NCBI GenBank assembly: GCA_964202965.1
Contig: CAXNKG010000023.1
Location: forward strand, 1-44,762
Source of the DNA: CAXNKG01 sp964202965
GTDB lineage: Bacteria > Acidobacteriota > Vicinamibacteria > Vicinamibacterales > UBA2999
Length of the DNA: 44,762 bases
Reading direction: 5' to 3'
In this document: positions 41,082 to 44,762 of the stretch, piece by piece
How positions within the stretch are numbered: position 1 is the first letter of the stretch
Layout: each line of letters starts with the position of its first letter
Position numbers and translations under genes: made by a program
The notes under the pieces: generated by a model
Databases searched by the model: none
What the model saw: the letters and a program-made list of their open reading frames with translations, nothing else
Told to the model about the DNA's origin: nothing

Positions 41082-41917
41082 CCGCGTACGGGGGCGCCCC
41101 GGTCCGCCGCCGCGGATTCGGCAATCTGCGCCAGTTCCTTCTCGGAGTGGCTGATGCGGATGATCGCGGTGGCCCGGCCGGTCCTCTCGTCCGCGTCGAC
41201 GATCACGGCGTTGAGGCGCGGGTTGCCGGTGGCCGGCTCGAACCGGGTGGGCATGCCGGTCAGAAAGCGCGCCAGCGATGGCTCGACGTCCATGCCGATG
41301 ATCGAGTCGTGCGGCCCCGTCATGCCGACATCGGTGAGGGCGGCGGTGCCGTTCGGCAGGATGCGCTCGTCGGCGGTCTGGACGTGCGTGTGCGTCCCCA
41401 CGACGGCGGTGACCTTGCCGTCGAGATGCCAGGCCATGGCGACCTTTTCGCTCGTGGCCTCGGCGTGGAAGTCCACGATGATCACGCGCGTGCGGTGGCG
41501 TATCGCCTCGATTTCCCGCAGCACCACCGCGAACGGATCGTCGATCGGCGTCATGAAGACGCGCCCCATCGCGTTGATGACGCCGACCGCGCGCCCGTCG
41601 GCGGTCTCCGCGACATAGCTCCCGCGTCCCGGAACGCCGGCCGGATAGTTCGCGGGCCGCAGGAGCCGCGGCTCGGCCCGGATGTACTCAATCACTTCCT
41701 TCTTGTCCCAGATGTGATTGCCCGACGTCATCACGTCGACGCCCCATTCGAGCAGCGTGTCGCCGATGTCCTTCGTCACGCCGAAGCCGGCGGCCGAGTT
41801 CTCGGCGTTGGCGATGACGAGGTCGATCTCATGGAGCGCGACGAGGCCGCGGAGGCCCTTGCGGATGAGTTCGCGTCCCGGACGGCCCACGATGTCGCCG
41901 ACGAGCAGAATCCTCAT
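41078..41917 (-). CDS. ymdB: YmdB-family metallophosphoesterase (TIGR00282)
   Basis: 279 aa from ATG 41917, ATGA-coupled to the hsp20 gene; longer frames upstream are shadows. Metal-binding motifs are clear: LLVGDIVGRPGRE, ANAENSAAGFG, TSGNHIWDKKE, VDFHAEATSEKVA and GTHTHVQTADE. TIGR00282/YmdB proteins are dinuclear phosphodiesterases active on 2',3'-cAMP and affect biofilm and RNA metabolism in Bacillus. The physiological substrate here is unknown. Confidence 0.93.
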   Translation of the reverse strand: MRILLVGDIVGRPGRELIRKGLRGLVALHEIDLVIANAENSAAGFGVTKDIGDTLLEWGVDVMTSGNHIWDKKEVIEYIRAEPRLLRPANYPAGVPGRGSYVAETADGRAVGVINAMGRVFMTPIDDPFAVVLREIEAIRHRTRVIIVDFHAEATSEKVAMAWHLDGKVTAVVGTHTHVQTADERILPNGTAALTDVGMTGPHDSIIGMDVEPSLARFLTGMPTRFEPATGNPRLNAVIVDADERTGRATAIIRISHSEKELAQIAESAAADRGAPVRG

Positions 41918-42378
41918 GACCGGGACGCCGGCTCGGCAGTCACGGCAATGCGGTGGGCGCTGCCGCGGCGGTCGACACGCTTCGGAAGGATGACCTGGAG
42001 CTCGCCGTCCCGCAGCGTGGCGCGGGCCGTGCCGACGTTGAAGGCGCCCGTGAGGCGGACCGCCCGGGCAAACCGGCCGAACTCGCGTTCGACGAGGTGA
42101 AACGTCTGCGCGGCTCCTGTGCGTGAGGGGGCCTTCTCGCCCGCGACGACCAGGACGCCGCTCCGAAACAGGATGCGGATTGCCTCGTCCGGCACGCCCG
42201 CCACATCCACCGTCACCTCCACCACGTCGTCGGTTTCCCGGACATCGACAGCCGGGTGGCATTCGCCCGACAGCACGCGGCGGTCGCGCGGCAGCGTGCG
42301 AGCGATGTCGTCGAACAGCTGGCGGATGTCGTCGGCAAGTTCGGTGGCTTCAGACGAGGGGACAAGTGGGAACTCCAT
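41914..42378 (-). CDS. Small heat-shock protein (Hsp20/alpha-crystallin), first copy
   Basis: 154 aa. An N-terminal helix region is followed by an alpha-crystallin domain: PAVDVRETDDVVEVTVDVAGVPDEAIRILF and LVEREFGRFARAVRL, then ATLRDGELQVILPK. The usual A-x-x-x-n-GvL motif is present only as RDGELQVILP. Small Hsp20s hold unfolding proteins without ATP. The gene diverges from dnaK and heads the ymdB-xseA-xseB-ispA run. Its start codon lies within a perfect hairpin, described separately. Confidence 0.88.
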   Translation of the reverse strand: MEFPLVPSSEATELADDIRQLFDDIARTLPRDRRVLSGECHPAVDVRETDDVVEVTVDVAGVPDEAIRILFRSGVLVVAGEKAPSRTGAAQTFHLVEREFGRFARAVRLTGAFNVGTARATLRDGELQVILPKRVDRRGSAHRIAVTAEPASRS

Positions 42379-42393
42379 TGGGCGAGCCCAATG
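42376..42393 (-). promoter_or_regulatory. Hairpin covering the hsp20 start codon (candidate RNA thermometer)
   Basis: On the mRNA strand CATTGGG-CTCG-CCCAATG folds as a perfect 7-bp stem with a 4-nt loop. The final ATG of the stem is the start codon, so it is fully paired at low temperature. Small heat-shock genes are frequent targets of such thermometers. Requires that the transcript starts upstream of 42393. Confidence 0.45.
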
Positions 42394-42489
42394 ATCTCAC
42401 GGCCCCAGGAACATGCGGGCCGGTCTGCGGCGATGAGCTCGGCTGGGTTGGGCGAGCCAGAGCCAGCGGAACTGCTTGAGGCGAGTATA

Positions 42490-42506
42490 TTAGTTAGAAA
42501 CACTAA
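42490..42506. promoter_or_regulatory. Dyad upstream of the dnaK promoter (candidate operator)
   Basis: TTAGT-N7-ACTAA lies just upstream of the dnaK -35 box within an AT-rich patch. It does not match CIRCE or the HspR HAIR consensus. It may bind a regulator of the divergent heat-shock genes. Confidence 0.35.
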
Positions 42507-42516
42507 GATCTTATGC

Positions 42517-42544
42517 TTGACACACACTCAATCATTGGTAAGAT
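42517..42544 (+). promoter_or_regulatory. Sigma70-type promoter of dnaK
   Basis: A perfect TTGACA (42517-42522), a 16-nt spacer and TAAGAT (42539-42544) lead to a start near 42551. A GGAG at about 42552 precedes the ATG at 42566. The 187-bp gap between hsp20 and dnaK otherwise holds the dyad and a partial repeat of the hsp20 hairpin sequence (near 42449). Confidence 0.7.
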
Positions 42545-42565
42545 CAATGGCGGAGCATCCGAAAT

Positions 42566-44269
<1,704 letters not shown>

Positions 44270-44282
44270 AGGAGAGAGAACA

Positions 44283-44729
44283 ATGCCCATTGTGAAAGTC
44301 GATCCGTTCCGTGAACTGGCCGCGATGCAGGACCGCGTGGCGCGGCTCTTTGGCGACGCCTACCTCCGTGATGACGACACCGGTTTCCGCGGGACCTGGA
44401 CGCCGGCGGTCGACATCTTCGAGAACGACAGTCATGACCTCGTGCTGAAGGCCGAACTGCCCGGCATGAGCCGCGAGGACATCGAGGTGTCCGTCGAGAA
44501 CAGCACGCTCGTGCTGAAGGGCGCCAAGAAGTTCGAGGCCGAGGTGAAGGACGAGCAGTATCGGCGCATCGAGCGCGCGTACGGGACGTTCCACCGCTCG
44601 TTCAACCTGCCGGATACGGTTGACGCCGGCAAGGTGAGCGCGGAGTTCAAGAACGGCGTGCTGACGGTGAAGCTGCCGTTCCGCGAGGAAGCCCGGCCGC
44701 GCACGATCACCGTCGACATCGCGGCGTAA
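44283..44729 (+). CDS. Small heat-shock protein (Hsp20/alpha-crystallin), second copy
   Basis: 148 aa with a strong AGGAGAG ribosome site 13 bp after dnaK, so dnaK-hsp20 is an operon. The N-terminus MPIVKVDPFRELAAMQDRVARLF is typical of class A bacterial Hsp20s. The alpha-crystallin domain has WTPAVDIFENDSHDLVLKAELPGM, ERAYGTFHRSFNLPDTVD and the A-x-x-x-n-GVL motif AEFKNGVLTVKLP. The end RTITVDIAA lacks an extended I-x-I tail but has ITVDI. It is closer to the standard family than the copy at 41914. Confidence 0.94.
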   Translation: MPIVKVDPFRELAAMQDRVARLFGDAYLRDDDTGFRGTWTPAVDIFENDSHDLVLKAELPGMSREDIEVSVENSTLVLKGAKKFEAEVKDEQYRRIERAYGTFHRSFNLPDTVDAGKVSAEFKNGVLTVKLPFREEARPRTITVDIAA

Positions 44730-44741
44730 CGCACGGGTAAC

Positions 44742-44762
44742 ACATGGGGTCGGGGGTCATGT
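44742..44762. repeat. REP-like element, second copy, cut by the window end
   Basis: GGGGTCGGGGGTCAT at 44746-44760 differs by one base from 12211-12225. It is framed by ACATG and CATGT, a terminal inverted repeat. The sequence beyond the window is not visible. Confidence 0.45.

Noticed and set aside
42490..42544. CIRCE or HspR HAIR element upstream of dnaK
   Set aside because: Neither TTAGCACTC-N9-GAGTGCTAA nor CTTGAGT-N7-ACTCAAG is matched; only one half-like ACTCAA is seen.

Overview
The window is a 44.8 kb piece of a GC-rich bacterial chromosome with tightly packed genes, many 4-bp ATGA/GTGA overlaps and several GTG/TTG starts. Gene content (Gram-negative envelope genes, 6S RNA beside zapA, an HD-GYP/Ser-Thr kinase/PP2C signalling set, DUF4214 and cytochrome c proteins) fits an Acidobacteriota-like organism, possibly Vicinamibacteria. 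That placement is inference: no 16S rRNA gene is present.

Layout. 1-148: the tail of an IS3-type insertion sequence. 193-3106: secreted redox protein, DUF4214 protein and a metallo-beta-lactamase-fold hydrolase. 3155-7438: a formate/oxalate-type module (FdhF/YdeP-like molybdoenzyme, OFA-type MFS transporter, FdhD). 7468-15945: accessory genes (diheme cytochrome c, lectin-like secreted protein, crotonase, CoA transferase, lytic transglycosylase, methyltransferase, outer-membrane barrel). 16005-19528: a heterodimeric ABC exporter. 19539-31262 (minus strand): a housekeeping block. In transcription order it is a degenerate LytM/EnvC-like protein, an S41-family pseudoprotease, tRNA-Val, thrS, infC, rpmI, rplT, pheS, pheT, a ZapB-like coiled coil, zapA, 6S RNA, thiL and a 3D-domain protein. 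31286-34335: ruvX, mltG and an FHA-GAF-HD-GYP regulator. 34315-42378 (minus): hsp20, ymdB, xseA, xseB, ispA, tlyA, nadK, PP2C phosphatase and Ser/Thr kinase. 42490-44729: dnaK and a second hsp20.

The most unusual feature is a set of at least nine short intergenic arrays built on a strict 7-nt period. Units are AGTCAAA/AGAAGTC-like, GGGCTCT/AAAGCCT-like, and once CAGTAGG-like. Several are mirrored: a run of heptamers in one orientation is followed by a run in the opposite orientation. They sit in intergenic gaps of the translation block and near xseB/ispA and fdhD. They often begin inside the stop codon of the upstream gene, and in thrS and xseB they encode the last residues of the protein.

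Other points: DnaK lacks about 65 residues of its helical lid; the S41 protease has Tyr and Arg in place of the Ser/Lys dyad; its EnvC-like partner lacks zinc ligands; infC most likely starts at an AUA codon; an hsp20 start codon lies inside a perfect hairpin; and several genes have a -10 box only 6-9 nt from the start codon, which suggests leaderless transcripts.
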